Both the position numbers and the translations under genes were made by a program. From assembly GCA_965205055.1 (NCBI GenBank), contig OZ242030.1, positions 124,001 through 188,000 of the forward strand: DNA of 64,000 nucleotides. Direction: 5' to 3'. The notes under the pieces are model-generated. The model had not been told where the DNA came from and did not search any database. It worked only from the letters and a program-made list of their open reading frames with translations. Source of the DNA: CBDBBY01 sp965205055. GTDB taxonomy: Bacteria > Pseudomonadota > Alphaproteobacteria > Rhodobacterales > Rhodobacteraceae. Below are positions 1 to 8,651 of the stretch, piece after piece (within the stretch, counting starts at the first letter, position 1; each line of letters opens with the position of its first letter).

Positions 1-908
1 GTGCCCCAGCCATCCCTCGCGGTATCCGCATCAAAGCTCAAGTCCAAAACAAGTCCGATGGTCCTGAGCTCCCATTCCAAGCTGAGCGCGGGATACGCCT
101 CCACAGTCTTGCGAACGGCCTCTTCCGGATTCGCGTGTGTCCAGCCCCATCCCTTGGCTGCTGCGCCGATGAAGTCGGCAAGGGTGTCGGCATTCGTCTC
201 TATCGCTTCGTCGGTCGCGAAATAAGTGTTCGCGTACGAGGGCAAACCGAGATCCCTTACAAGAAGGTCAACTCGATCCTCTCCGACAACACTGAGTGCC
301 TGTGTGTTGGTAATCCACCCGCCAATGGTGTCCACTTCGTCACGGACGAGCGGACCCTTGTCAAATCCCACGCTGACTATCGTCAGGTCGGCAAGGTCAA
401 TTCCGTTCCTCGCTGCGATCGCGTCAATAATGAATCGTGCCGTCGGCTGGACGCCAATGCGAAGGCCCGCAAGGTCTGCCGCCGTGCGAAGCGGCTTCGC
501 GGGCTTCGAGGTGAAGGCGTAAGGCCCTGTCCTGTATCCGCAAGCGAGTATCTTTACGGGAACGCCGCTTGCACGCGCGTGGAAGAGCTGAGTGGTTTCC
601 GAGAACTGTCCCAGCGTCGCAGCGCCGGAGATCACCGGCGGGACCGTTTGGGAATTCGGGCCGCCGGGGCTGAATTCAACCTCGAACCCGGCTTCCTCGA
701 AATACCCGTTCTCGACCGCGACGACGTCGCCGATTTGTCCGTTCGAAATCAGCCAGTCGTATTTGATGGTGACCTTCGTCGCGGCGCCGGCGGCACTTGG
801 AATCGTGAGCGCCATGCCGGGTCCGATCGCGGCCGCGCCGGCAGCGAAAGACTTCAGGACCGTCCTTCGGTCCATTTGGTTGGGATATCTTTGCATTTTC
901 TTCTCCAT
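1..908 (-). CDS. NMT1/SsuA-like ABC transporter substrate-binding protein, Tat-exported (partial)
   Basis: The reading frame starts at an ATG at 908 and runs off the left edge, so the C-terminus is missing (about 302 codons visible). The N-terminus has a twin-arginine motif, RRTVLKSF, followed by a small-residue hydrophobic stretch ending near AAGAA, so Tat export to the periplasm is expected. The mature part starts with VTIKYDWLISNGQIGDV, then FEEAGFEVEFSPGGPN and a DLAGLRIGVQ segment. This layout is seen in NMT1/THI5, SsuA and TauA-type periplasmic binding proteins for sulfonates, nitriles or pyrimidine-like compounds. Family assignment rests on this pattern; the ligand cannot be named. The transporter partners are presumably beyond the left edge. 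Confidence 0.8.
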   Translation of the reverse strand, partial: MEKKMQRYPNQMDRRTVLKSFAAGAAAIGPGMALTIPSAAGAATKVTIKYDWLISNGQIGDVVAVENGYFEEAGFEVEFSPGGPNSQTVPPVISGAATLGQFSETTQLFHARASGVPVKILACGYRTGPYAFTSKPAKPLRTAADLAGLRIGVQPTARFIIDAIAARNGIDLADLTIVSVGFDKGPLVRDEVDTIGGWITNTQALSVVGEDRVDLLVRDLGLPSYANTYFATDEAIETNADTLADFIGAAAKGWGWTHANPEEAVRKTVEAYPALSLEWELRTIGLVLDLSFDADTARDGWG

Positions 909-1007
909 GATTGCATCGGTGATTTCGCAGCCCGAGTTGGAGTCTGCCTGCTCCAAATCGGCAGACCTGCCTGAAGTGACGCTGACATTGCGGTTTAGAA
1001 AGCGTCG

Positions 1008-1451
1008 TCAGCCATTGTTGGAAGTTTCGTGGTAATCGCCCGGGCCTCCCTCTTCCCACGCGTAGAGCTCCCAAAGCGTATCGTCGGGGTCGGTGAAGTA
1101 TGCAGCATACGCGTTCCATACGAAACTCTTAGGGGGAGCTTGGAATTCCACGCCGCGTTCGCTGAGCTCCGCGTACAGCTTGTCCAGAACGGCAGGCGAC
1201 TCAAGCTCAAGAGCAATGCAGGCCCTATGCGCGCCTGCCGGGGCGCGCCGGTTCGACACGCCCGTGTGCTCATGGATGTGATCGATTTCCCAAGCGGCGA
1301 GCGTCAGTCCCGCCCCGGCGAAGTCTGCGAATCCTTCAGCTCTGCGCCGAAGCTTGAAGCCCAACTTTTCGGTGTAGAATTGAACAGATCGCTCAATGTC
1401 CTCCACGAGGACGCACACATCGGTTATTGGGTGTACGCTTCCCAGTGACAT
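1008..1451 (-). CDS. VOC family (glyoxalase/dioxygenase fold) protein
   Basis: A 147-aa single-domain protein. It opens with VHPITDVCVLVEDIERSVQFY, and EKLGFKLRRR marks the first beta-alpha-beta-beta-beta unit; YFTDPDDTLWELYAW marks the second, with the metal-ligand Glu expected in LWELY. The length fits small glyoxalase I, bleomycin-resistance and extradiol-type proteins. The ATG at 1451 is preferred over a TTG at 1466 because GGAG lies about 9 nt upstream of the ATG. It lies on the same strand as the binding protein and is transcribed before it, about 100 nt away. The substrate is unknown; the fold serves lyases, dioxygenases and resistance proteins alike. Confidence 0.85.
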   Translation of the reverse strand: MSLGSVHPITDVCVLVEDIERSVQFYTEKLGFKLRRRAEGFADFAGAGLTLAAWEIDHIHEHTGVSNRRAPAGAHRACIALELESPAVLDKLYAELSERGVEFQAPPKSFVWNAYAAYFTDPDDTLWELYAWEEGGPGDYHETSNNG

Positions 1452-1511
1452 TGGCGTGATCTCCAATCAGTCGCCTATCGCTCTTGATTGAGTGGAAGTC
1501 AACGTTCGAAT

Positions 1512-1625
1512 TCAGAACTTTTGCTGACTGCCGCCTGAAAGCTCGCGAATGGGTTGCTCCATTCCCGTGGTCTTGATGCCCAGCTTGGCGATCAAACCAT
1601 TCGCCAACGCCCTTTCCGCCGCCCG
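1512..1625 (-). pseudogene. fragment of a monosaccharide ABC transporter ATPase
   Basis: About 35 codons read as an internal piece of an RbsA/XylG-type sugar ATPase: LIAKLGIKTTGMEQPIRELSGG, followed by SQQK, which is the ABC signature helix region. The frame then stops at 1512. No Walker A or Walker B remains on either side. The right edge of the homology abuts a transposase remnant, so the gene was probably destroyed by insertion and deletion. It is a relic with no expected function. Confidence 0.6.
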
Positions 1626-1661
1626 CCTGGAGCAGTTCGGTGCAGGAACGGCGTGTTCTAG

Positions 1662-2060
1662 GCCGAGGAAGTTGCGGTGCTGTCCGACGGGGCGCCGTGG
1701 ATCCGGAACGCTTGCGAGGAGATCCTGTCCGTAAGGAACACGACCTTCGTCCTCGACCTGTACCGCGCCCTTGAATATGCGTCCGCCGCCGCCCTGAAGC
1801 CGTCGCGGCCTGGTCTGCATCCGCTGTTGCGAGGCCAACATGGACCGGATGCGCTGCGACCTCTGCCGGAAGCGCGGACTCCCGGTCGGAGCCGGCATCG
1901 TCGAAAGCGCCTGCGGGCGCATCGTCGGGAACCGGTTCAAAAGAGCGGGATGCCGCTGGTCGAAAGCGGGAGCCGACGCCGTGCTCGCAATCCGATGCTG
2001 CCTCGAAAACAAGCGCTGGCCCGAATTCCACGACTTGATCCTTGAAGCTCAGCTTGCCGC
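1662..2060 (+). pseudogene. ISKra4-family transposase remnant (frameshifted)
   Basis: Two reading frames together resemble the C-terminal third of ISKra4-type transposases. Frame one, from about 1662 to 1800, reads VLSDGAPWIRN then FVLDLYRALEYASAA. Frame two, from about 1813, reads GLPVGAGIVESACGRIVGN then RAGCRWSKAGADAVLAIR. A frameshift near 1800 separates them and the N-terminal part is absent. The piece lies between the ABC ATPase fragment and the promoter of the sugar permeases, so it marks an old insertion and deletion. Assignment is from motif memory and was not checked against a database. Confidence 0.6.
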
Positions 2061-2170
2061 TTACAGGCCGGTTGGCCCCAATGTCATTGATGCGTTTCCG
2101 GTCCTTCCCGAACCCAATGGCCCGGTCAGTCCGACAAACCCGCCTTGATGCACAATGGGCGATCCTAAGG

Positions 2171-2199
2171 TTGACAACTTACTAATATTAGTAATCATT
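2171..2199 (+). promoter_or_regulatory. promoter with perfect 16-bp operator-like palindrome ahead of the sugar permeases
   Basis: A consensus -35 box TTGACA lies at 2171-2176. It is followed by the perfect palindrome TTACTAATATTAGTAA at 2179-2194, which fills the promoter spacer. No good -10 box stands out; AT-rich sequence follows. An AAGAGGA ribosome site precedes the GTG start at 2220. The 8-mer ACTAATAT and the 7-mer TTACTAA recur in the promoter region of the binding-protein gene near 8388-8418. A shared regulator is therefore inferred, with the LacI-type protein of this locus the natural candidate. Confidence 0.55.
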
Positions 2200-2219
2200 A
2201 TTAAAAAGAGGATCAAACG

Positions 2220-3299
2220 GTGATTGAACGAACTTCGCAGCGGCTTGAAGGATTAGCGTTTCTGACGCCGTTCATGTTGTTTTACAGCCTTTTTCTTATC
2301 TATCCGCTTTTCAACGGATTGTGGATTTCGTTGCACGACTGGAACCTTTTGAAAGTCGCGCTGAACCCGGAGGCAAAGGAATTTGTCGGGCTGAAGAACT
2401 ACGTTCGCGTGCTGTGGGGCAGGGACATGGAATGGTCGGCGACCCAGCGACCGTTGTGGCAGGGATTGAGCCTCGGCGCCGCGATTTGCGCCGTCTTGGT
2501 GGCACGGCGGCCATATGCAGGGCGGACGACCTATCTGTTTCTCGCCTTCGTCTGTACGCTTCTGGCCTTTGTGCTGGGATGGGCGCCAGGAGAGGACGGG
2601 CGCTTGTACAATCGCAGGTTCTGGCCCGCGGTTGGCAATACGGTTGTCATGGTGGGGCTGATCGTACCCTTGGTCGTCGCAATCTCGCTCACGCTGGCGG
2701 TCGTTCTGAACCGCGAGACGCGGTGGGCGCTTGCGCTGCGCACCGTATTCTTCGTCTCTTCGGTTCTGTCGGTCACGGTTGTGACGCTCATCTGGAAACT
2801 GATGCTTTCTCCGAACCTTGGGCTTGTGGCCGAGCTTCTGACCCGCTTCGGATTTGAACCCATCTCTTGGCTGACGACTCAGGGCTATGCCACTGCGGCG
2901 GTTGTCATGGCGACGGTCTGGTGGGGGATCGGTATCTCGATGATGCTGTTTCTTGCCGCGCTTCAGGAGATTTCGTCGGAAATCTATGATGCGGCGAAGG
3001 TCGACGATATCGGGCCGTTGCGCACCTTTTTCTCGATCACTTTGCCCAACATCACCCATGCAATTGTTCTGGTGGGTGTCCTTGGCGTTATCGCGCATTT
3101 CCAAATATTCGGGCAAGTGAAACTCCTGACCGACGGAGGACCCGTCAAGTCGACCGAGTCCCTGGTCTTTTTGATCTATGGAACCGGCTTTCGCGACAAC
3201 AACCTCGGCCGCGCCACGGCGATGGCAACGGCGCTTTTGGTTATTATCTCCATCTTTTCAGTCCTGCAGCTGCTGCTGATTCGGAGGCAACGCGCGTGA
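2220..3299 (+). CDS. carbohydrate ABC transporter permease, MalF/UgpA type
   Basis: This 359-aa inner-membrane protein is the first permease of a CUT1-type sugar importer. The first transmembrane helix (FLTPFMLFYSLFLIYPLF) is followed by SLHDW and a LKNYVR segment, typical of MalF/UgpA permeases. Two further hydrophobic stretches (about residues 82-97 and 104-120) precede the core, making it longer than the usual 290-310 aa. The cytoplasmic EAA loop that docks on the ATPase (EIYDAAKVDDIG) sits around residues 250-270. The GTG start has a clear AAGAGGA site. Its stop overlaps the next start by 4 nt (GTGA), implying translational coupling. Confidence 0.92.
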   Translation: MIERTSQRLEGLAFLTPFMLFYSLFLIYPLFNGLWISLHDWNLLKVALNPEAKEFVGLKNYVRVLWGRDMEWSATQRPLWQGLSLGAAICAVLVARRPYAGRTTYLFLAFVCTLLAFVLGWAPGEDGRLYNRRFWPAVGNTVVMVGLIVPLVVAISLTLAVVLNRETRWALALRTVFFVSSVLSVTVVTLIWKLMLSPNLGLVAELLTRFGFEPISWLTTQGYATAAVVMATVWWGIGISMMLFLAALQEISSEIYDAAKVDDIGPLRTFFSITLPNITHAIVLVGVLGVIAHFQIFGQVKLLTDGGPVKSTESLVFLIYGTGFRDNNLGRATAMATALLVIISIFSVLQLLLIRRQRA

Positions 3300-4138
3300 A
3301 CGTCCGAACACGAACCATGCGGCTGGCGATAACCGCCATTGCCTTGCCCGCCTTCCTATGGATGGTGCCGATCCTCTGGATGCTGTCGCTGTCATTCCAA
3401 CCCAACGCGTTGCTTCAAGTAACCACGACGCACACTGCGTTTGGCTTGGTTCCGGCGCGGTTTACCCTAGACAATTATCTGTCGCTTATCACGCTCAGCA
3501 ACACGCCGCGTTGGTTTTTCAATTCCATGGTCGTCGCAGGGCTGACAACCATAGGTGTGATTTGTATCGCTGCACCGGCGGGATACGCTTTTGCGCGGTT
3601 GGAATTTCCCGGGAAATCCATTCTGTTCGTGGTTTGCCTGCTGGGAATGATGGTGCCCGAACAAGCCATATTCGTGCCACTCTATACGCAGTTCGCCGCA
3701 CTGGGATGGCACGATACGTATCACGGGCTCGCAGTGCCGAGAATTGCAACGCCCATCGGCGTGTTTCTAGCCTATCAGTTCATGCGCAACCTGTCGCGCG
3801 ACATTGAAGATGCAGCCAGAATCGACGGGATCAGCCGGCTTCGCATCTTCATCAGCATCGTATTGCCGCTGATGCGACCGGCGCTCGTCACGCTGGCTAT
3901 TCTGACATTCCTTTATGCATGGAATGACTATCTGTGGCCATTGGTCTCGACCCAGAAAACGGTCAACTACACGATCTCTGTCGGCATCGCTTCAACACAG
4001 TCGAACTTCGCCCAGTCCGAGGGATTGGGTCGAGTGATGGCGGGCGGCGTTTTCGCATCGCTTCCTGTCATTCTCTTTTACTTGGCGTTTCAAAAACACG
4101 TCGTGCGCGCCATCGCGCTTGGCGGATCCAAGGGCTGA
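3296..4138 (+). CDS. carbohydrate ABC transporter permease, MalG/UgpE type
   Basis: A 280-aa second permease of the sugar importer. It has six predicted hydrophobic segments, beginning with ALPAFLWMVPILWMLSLSF. The FTLDNYLSL periplasmic element and a MalG-type core with the EAA loop DIEDAARIDGISRL around residues 163-185 are both present. The GTG start overlaps the upstream permease stop (GTGA). No ATPase gene follows on this strand; the matching ATPase is encoded on the opposite strand at 4791-5867, so the importer genes are split into two converging units. Function as the inner-membrane translocation half is secure; the sugar is not. Confidence 0.92.
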   Translation: MNVRTRTMRLAITAIALPAFLWMVPILWMLSLSFQPNALLQVTTTHTAFGLVPARFTLDNYLSLITLSNTPRWFFNSMVVAGLTTIGVICIAAPAGYAFARLEFPGKSILFVVCLLGMMVPEQAIFVPLYTQFAALGWHDTYHGLAVPRIATPIGVFLAYQFMRNLSRDIEDAARIDGISRLRIFISIVLPLMRPALVTLAILTFLYAWNDYLWPLVSTQKTVNYTISVGIASTQSNFAQSEGLGRVMAGGVFASLPVILFYLAFQKHVVRAIALGGSKG

Positions 4139-4198
4139 ACATGGGTCGACCGACACGGCTGAGGAGGAGATCAATAGCCGAATACTACTTGCAGCAAC

Positions 4199-4345
4199 TT
4201 GACCGCGGCCTCCCTGTCCGGGCCTGCCTTGTCGCAGGACACGGTGTTGATCGCGCGGTTCTTCGGCGACCGCGAAGATGCGGGAACAGATATTTCGGCG
4301 GCCACGGGAGAGGCATTTATCGTACAGCCAATCATCAACATTTCC
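4199..4345 (+). pseudogene. 5' fragment of a sugar-binding protein gene (inverted partial copy)
   Basis: About 45 codons here closely resemble the N-terminus of the intact binding protein at 7053-8354: PALSQDTVLIARFFG against PALSQETVSIARFFG, then EDAGTDISAATGEA in both. The nucleotide match is high over about 130 nt and then stops abruptly near 4340. The copy is on the opposite strand to the intact gene and lacks the signal-peptide start and the rest of the protein. It sits immediately after the second permease, where a binding-protein gene could once have stood. Confidence 0.75.
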
Positions 4346-4790
4346 GTCTCCGGCGGCGCGACGTATTCATTCCCAGTGCCCGGGTCACCGCGACCAGGCA
4401 ACAACGTAACATCTCGAGGATGTCCTCCTCTGCAGAGTGAAATCTGGCGCCCGCCATGCCCTTGGTCTCTGTAGCCGAGCCAAGAACTTCGACAAGTCTG
4501 CAGTTCCAAAAAATATCAATATTGGCTTGTCTGAACAGACGGCCCTAAAAGATGTGCTCTGCCCGCACCTCATTGCGACAGTGCGCAAGCAGGCACTCTC
4601 GGCCAGATTCGACAGATAGCGCATCCGCGGACTACAGTGACCTGCTCAGGCGTGCCGAAGCAATCTTGAAAACCGCCTCCCAGCCGCCTGCGGATGCGCA
4701 GTAATTCGGGACAAAAAATCCGGGGATTCTCCCACAAACACATCCACCGCCAAGAAATTGGCAGAATGCAATGCTTTGGCCAGGTCGATG
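4346..4790. other. non-coding stretch between converging sugar-transport units
   Basis: About 445 nt with only short, unsupported reading frames on both strands. It follows the truncated binding-protein copy and lies downstream of both converging gene sets. No clear terminator hairpin with a T-run was seen. Confidence 0.5.
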
Positions 4791-5867
4791 CTATTTCATT
4801 CGCCGGCCGGTCTCATGATCGAAGGCAAAAATCTCTTGTGGCGGGACGCCTACGACAACTGTATCACCCGGTGAAATTGCCTGATTCTTGTCTATGTGCA
4901 CGGTCATTTCGACCCCGGATCCAGTGCGGCAATAGGCATATTGCCTACCGCCGAGATCTTCGATCGTGCGTACCGTGAGTCCGAGCTTCGCGGCGGCATC
5001 CGGATGGAAAGCCTCGGGTCGGATGCCGATAACTGCGGAGCTTTCCAAGGCGTCGCTCAAAGGCAAAATCGGCGGGTCGCCTTCGAAATCCGGTGCCAGT
5101 ACGCGCCATCCTCCCTCCGGTCCCGGCTTGAGATCGACCTCAAGGAAATTCATCTTCGGCGTCCCGATGAATCCTGCAACGAACACATTGTCGGGATCAG
5201 AATAGAGCTGCCGCGGCCTGCCGACCTGCTCGATCTGACCTGCGCGCATCACGACAATCCGATCAGCCAGCGTCATCGCTTCGACCTGATCATGGGTGAC
5301 GTAGATCAGCGTCTGCCGCAGTCTTTGATGCAGTTCGGCAAGCTCGACACGCATTTGCACACGCAGTTCAGCATCGAGATTGGAGAGCGGTTCATCAAAA
5401 AGTAGAATCTCGGGATCCCGAATCAGCGCCCGCCCAATCGCCACTCGCTGCTTTTGCCCGCCCGACAGTTCCGAGGGAAGCCGGTCAAGATACTGTTCGA
5501 GTTTCAGCATTTTGGCCACGGTCAGAACCTTGGCCGCGACCTCGGATTTCGAAGCGCCGTGCACGCCAAGCGCAAATCCGATGTTTCGTTCTACGGTCAT
5601 ATGCGGATAAAGCGCGTAGGACTGAAAAACCATTGCCAGCCCGCGCTTGCCCGGCGCCTCGTGAGTGAGATCGCGTCCGTCAAAGGCGATTTGGCCTTGC
5701 GAAATCTCTTCCAGCCCCGAGATTGCCCGCAACAGGGTAGATTTGCCGCAACCCGACGGGCCAACGAAGACCACAAACTCGCCATCCTCTATTTCAAGAT
5801 CGATACCCCGCAAAGCCTCTACAGCTCCGAAGGACTTGCGAACGCCGGACAGAGAAATCGTGCTCAT
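4791..5867 (-). CDS. sugar ABC transporter ATPase, MalK/UgpC type
   Basis: A 358-aa cytoplasmic ATPase that would energise the permeases at 2220-4138. It has Walker A GPSGCGKST at residues 36-44, signature LSGGQKQRVAIGRAL, Walker B ILLFDEPLSNLD, and the H-loop YVTHDQVEA. A C-terminal TOBE/regulatory part of about 120 aa includes GIRPE and the closing VPPQEIFAFD segment, typical of MsmK/UgpC/MalK. The start is placed at the ATG at 5867 (MSTISLSGV), not further upstream, because it overlaps the stop of the hydrolase gene by 4 nt (ATGA), so the two are coupled. Confidence 0.93.
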   Translation of the reverse strand: MSTISLSGVRKSFGAVEALRGIDLEIEDGEFVVFVGPSGCGKSTLLRAISGLEEISQGQIAFDGRDLTHEAPGKRGLAMVFQSYALYPHMTVERNIGFALGVHGASKSEVAAKVLTVAKMLKLEQYLDRLPSELSGGQKQRVAIGRALIRDPEILLFDEPLSNLDAELRVQMRVELAELHQRLRQTLIYVTHDQVEAMTLADRIVVMRAGQIEQVGRPRQLYSDPDNVFVAGFIGTPKMNFLEVDLKPGPEGGWRVLAPDFEGDPPILPLSDALESSAVIGIRPEAFHPDAAAKLGLTVRTIEDLGGRQYAYCRTGSGVEMTVHIDKNQAISPGDTVVVGVPPQEIFAFDHETGRRMK

Positions 5868-6976
5868 ATTTGTTGGCGGGCCAGGTGCCGCATCATGTCG
5901 GTTTCCGCGCAATCATATGGCGTTCCATCGGCCTTTAGAATGTCGTGAAACCACTCGCTCGTCGACTCGTCGTAGTCGGGCACGTTCGCCTTGAGGTCTG
6001 GCCAGGGTATGTGGGTTTGCGTGCGTCCCCTGACGAGCCCCCACTGGAACGCGCCGATCCGGTTGGCGTGCATGTACGGCAGCTTGTCCTGAATTCGACT
6101 GCCGGCGGTGCGAGCCATCCATTCGGTGCAAATCAAAGGACGCTCGAATCGCTGAAGATAATTCACGGCCCGTTCGAATGCCGGTCGGGGAAGATAGGCG
6201 TGAAATGTCACCACGTCTGAAATCGCCAATACCGCTTGATCGATCTCGTCCTGATACGGGTCTTTTGCCAGAACAGACGCGGCATCGCTCCATGTCGACC
6301 ATGCGCCTGCGCTGACAGGGTGTTCGGGATCAACCTCGAATGCGACATCGAACGACCTGAGGCAAAGTTCCTTTGAATAGCGTTTCAGCGCCGGATCGTG
6401 GCAAGCTTCTCTGACATCGGATTGAAAAATCGAAAGGTTTCCGGGCTCGTTGTATAGGTCCCAAAAAAGAATCCGCTCATCCGACGCATACCGTTTGACG
6501 ACTTCGGCAACATATTCCAATAGATCGGGCCACTGCGATCTATCCATTACGATTTCGCGCCCGGGGCTGGCCAGTGCGCGACTGTTGTGAACGCCCGGCA
6601 CCGGGTCGGGCTGGCGCCGCGTATTGGCAGGCAATCCGCCAAAGGCGCAATCGTCGAAGAAACACGGCGCTGTTTTAATGCTGTGCTTGGCCGCCAGTCC
6701 AAGAAAAGTCTCGAAATTCCGCTGATGCGCCCCGCCGGGCATCCGCCACAGCATGTACTGCAGATTGATGCGGACAGCGTTCATTCCGATCTCCGCCGCC
6801 CAGGCAAGCTCGTGATCGATTGTTTCGGCCGCAAAGGTTTCGGGGTGCCACATATCGACAAAGTTCACGGCGCTGCTTGGCAGAAAGTTGCACCCCAGAA
6901 TCCAAGGCTGCGCTTCGTACCAAGCGCGGGCTGTTTCTGCTGACCAGCGCGGGCCCAAATTAGCGGAAATGGGCAT
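5864..6976 (-). CDS. cellulase-like glycoside hydrolase (clan GH-A, GH5-like)
   Basis: A 370-aa TIM-barrel-type hydrolase. The acid/base Glu is expected at E177 in LYNEPG and the nucleophile at E285 in CTEW, the two hallmark sites of clan GH-A. GMNAVRINLQYMLW (residues 64-77) matches the barrel strand that contacts substrate. No signal peptide is visible, so it probably acts in the cytoplasm on imported sugar. It sits between the binding protein (76 nt upstream) and the ATPase (4-nt overlap), so it is part of the importer operon. An AAGGACC site precedes the ATG. The GH family number and substrate are inference; a beta-linked oligosaccharide is likely. Confidence 0.82.
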   Translation of the reverse strand: MPISANLGPRWSAETARAWYEAQPWILGCNFLPSSAVNFVDMWHPETFAAETIDHELAWAAEIGMNAVRINLQYMLWRMPGGAHQRNFETFLGLAAKHSIKTAPCFFDDCAFGGLPANTRRQPDPVPGVHNSRALASPGREIVMDRSQWPDLLEYVAEVVKRYASDERILFWDLYNEPGNLSIFQSDVREACHDPALKRYSKELCLRSFDVAFEVDPEHPVSAGAWSTWSDAASVLAKDPYQDEIDQAVLAISDVVTFHAYLPRPAFERAVNYLQRFERPLICTEWMARTAGSRIQDKLPYMHANRIGAFQWGLVRGRTQTHIPWPDLKANVPDYDESTSEWFHDILKADGTPYDCAETDMMRHLARQQI

Positions 6977-7052
6977 ATGGGTCCTTTTTTTTGATTAACT
7001 TTTTCGGAGATGCGAGCCGACCCGAAATCCCAGATCGGCCCGCGGGAAGCTC

Positions 7053-8354
7053 TCAGAGGTCGTCAAGAATGTCCTGAACATCCTCGTCGATCGTTTGCAG
7101 CGCCTCGTCGACCGGAACCTTATCGAGATAGGTCGACTGAACACCGGATCGAACGGCATCGCGCACGGCCCAAGCCACCACCGACCGGGGCAGATCATCG
7201 ACAATTGCCGACGTCCCAACGTATTCCGACCGATGCGGCAGCGCCGCGTACTCTTCGCTGTTCAGAACCGAAGTACGCACCGCCATATGCCCGGTCTTTG
7301 CCCAGGCGAGGTTATTGTCGTTAAGGAAAGCCAGGAAGGCCAACGCAGCCCGATAGCGTTCAGGATCCTCCTCTTTCAGCGATGCAGGGATGCTCCAGGA
7401 ATGGCTGTCGCCCCAAGTCGCGCCCTTGTCAAAGAGCGTTGGCAGCGGCGCCACATAGTAATTCGTCAGAGCGCTGTCGCTGCTGGCTGCCGCGGCGTTG
7501 TACTGGTCAACGACCCATGTGCCGTTCACATGCGCCGCTGCATTCCCGTTCAGGAAAGATTGCTGCGCATCGGCGTAGGAATAGGTCGGATTGACCGCGC
7601 CTGTATCGATCAAGTCTTTCAATGTTTGGATCGCCGTCGCCATTTCCGGGCCGTTGAAGTTGGACTCGCCGTCCACGATCATCTCGGCGCCCTGTTGCCA
7701 GGCCATCGCAAGGACGAAAAACAACCCGAGATCGCCCTCGCCCAGTTGGGTGGCCAGATAATCTTTGCCGGTGCGTTCCTTCACTTGCCGGGCCTGCGCC
7801 ACCAACTGCTCCGCCGATGAGGGCAGAACCGGTTTCCCGTCTTCTACCAGCCCGGCTTCTTCCAGAACGTCCATGTTCACATGCCAGAGGTTGCCGTGGA
7901 AATCCATTGGTACGGCATAGATCGCGCCGTCATGGCTCACGCCTTCGCGTGCACGTGGCTCCCAGTCGGATGCATCGATGCCAGCAGCCTCCAGATCGTC
8001 CGACAAATCGGCCAAGAGCCCGATATCGGCAAATTCGGGAATGCGCGAGCGGTGCATCACGTGAATGTCGGGCGGAGAACCAGCTGCGTAGCCCGCCTTG
8101 ACCTGATCATACAGGCTGCCCCACTCGATCTCGCGGGTCTCCATCTTTATGCCGTTGTCGGTGTCCGAGAAACTGTTGATGATTGACTGTATGATGCAGG
8201 CCTCTCCCGTGGCCGCCGAAATATCCGTTCCCGCATCTTCGCAGGCGCCGAAGAATCGCGCGATCGACACCGTTTCCTGTGACAAAGCAGGCACGGACAG
8301 GGAGGTCCCGACCAAAAGCGCAGCGAAGGCTGCAATCGCAGTATTGGGTTTCAT
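7053..8354 (-). CDS. extracellular sugar-binding protein (family 1, MalE/UgpB type)
   Basis: A 433-aa periplasmic binding protein with a Sec signal peptide: MKPN, a hydrophobic stretch, and cleavage expected after VPALS-Q. The mature chain has SPPDIHVMHRSRIPEFADIGLL and VPMDFHGNLWHVNMD, family-1 ligand-cleft segments, and a later VNGTWVVDQY and GDSHSWSIP region. It is the first gene of the minus-strand unit with the hydrolase and ATPase. The AGGAG site lies just before the ATG. EDAGTDISAATGEACIIQ, near the N-terminus, is duplicated in the fragment at 4199-4345. The ligand is presumably the same glycan acted on by the hydrolase. Confidence 0.9.
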   Translation of the reverse strand: MKPNTAIAAFAALLVGTSLSVPALSQETVSIARFFGACEDAGTDISAATGEACIIQSIINSFSDTDNGIKMETREIEWGSLYDQVKAGYAAGSPPDIHVMHRSRIPEFADIGLLADLSDDLEAAGIDASDWEPRAREGVSHDGAIYAVPMDFHGNLWHVNMDVLEEAGLVEDGKPVLPSSAEQLVAQARQVKERTGKDYLATQLGEGDLGLFFVLAMAWQQGAEMIVDGESNFNGPEMATAIQTLKDLIDTGAVNPTYSYADAQQSFLNGNAAAHVNGTWVVDQYNAAAASSDSALTNYYVAPLPTLFDKGATWGDSHSWSIPASLKEEDPERYRAALAFLAFLNDNNLAWAKTGHMAVRTSVLNSEEYAALPHRSEYVGTSAIVDDLPRSVVAWAVRDAVRSGVQSTYLDKVPVDEALQTIDEDVQDILDDL

Positions 8355-8382
8355 GGTATTCTCCTATGCTGAAACTGGATCA

Positions 8383-8418
8383 TAATTTTACTAAATAATA
8401 TTGCTTGTCAACTAATAT
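8383..8418 (-). promoter_or_regulatory. promoter of the sugar-binding protein operon
   Basis: On the minus strand a TTGACA -35 box lies at 8411-8406. A TAAAAT-like -10 element follows at 8390-8385 with a 15-nt spacer. The + strand carries TTACTAA at 8388-8394 and ACTAATAT at 8411-8418, both found inside the perfect palindrome ahead of the permeases at 2179-2194. This suggests one operator type controlling both halves of the locus. Confidence 0.5.
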
Positions 8419-8651
8419 ATTTAAATTACCGATTGCAGTTGGCTGCCATGTTCTCTAAAATTGGCGTGATCGGCCCTCGGCTGCTTGCCCTTGGTCGTAA
8501 AACGGATTCCGCGGCGGCCTCGGGCGCTGGGTAGCGAGTACTGCGGAACCTTGGATTCCGCATGGCGGGAGCGGGCGGAGCGGACGTGCAATTTTCGGCG
8601 AATGCGTTCCCGCTCGAAGAATAGCTGGTGAAGCCAAGCGAGAGGAAGTCA

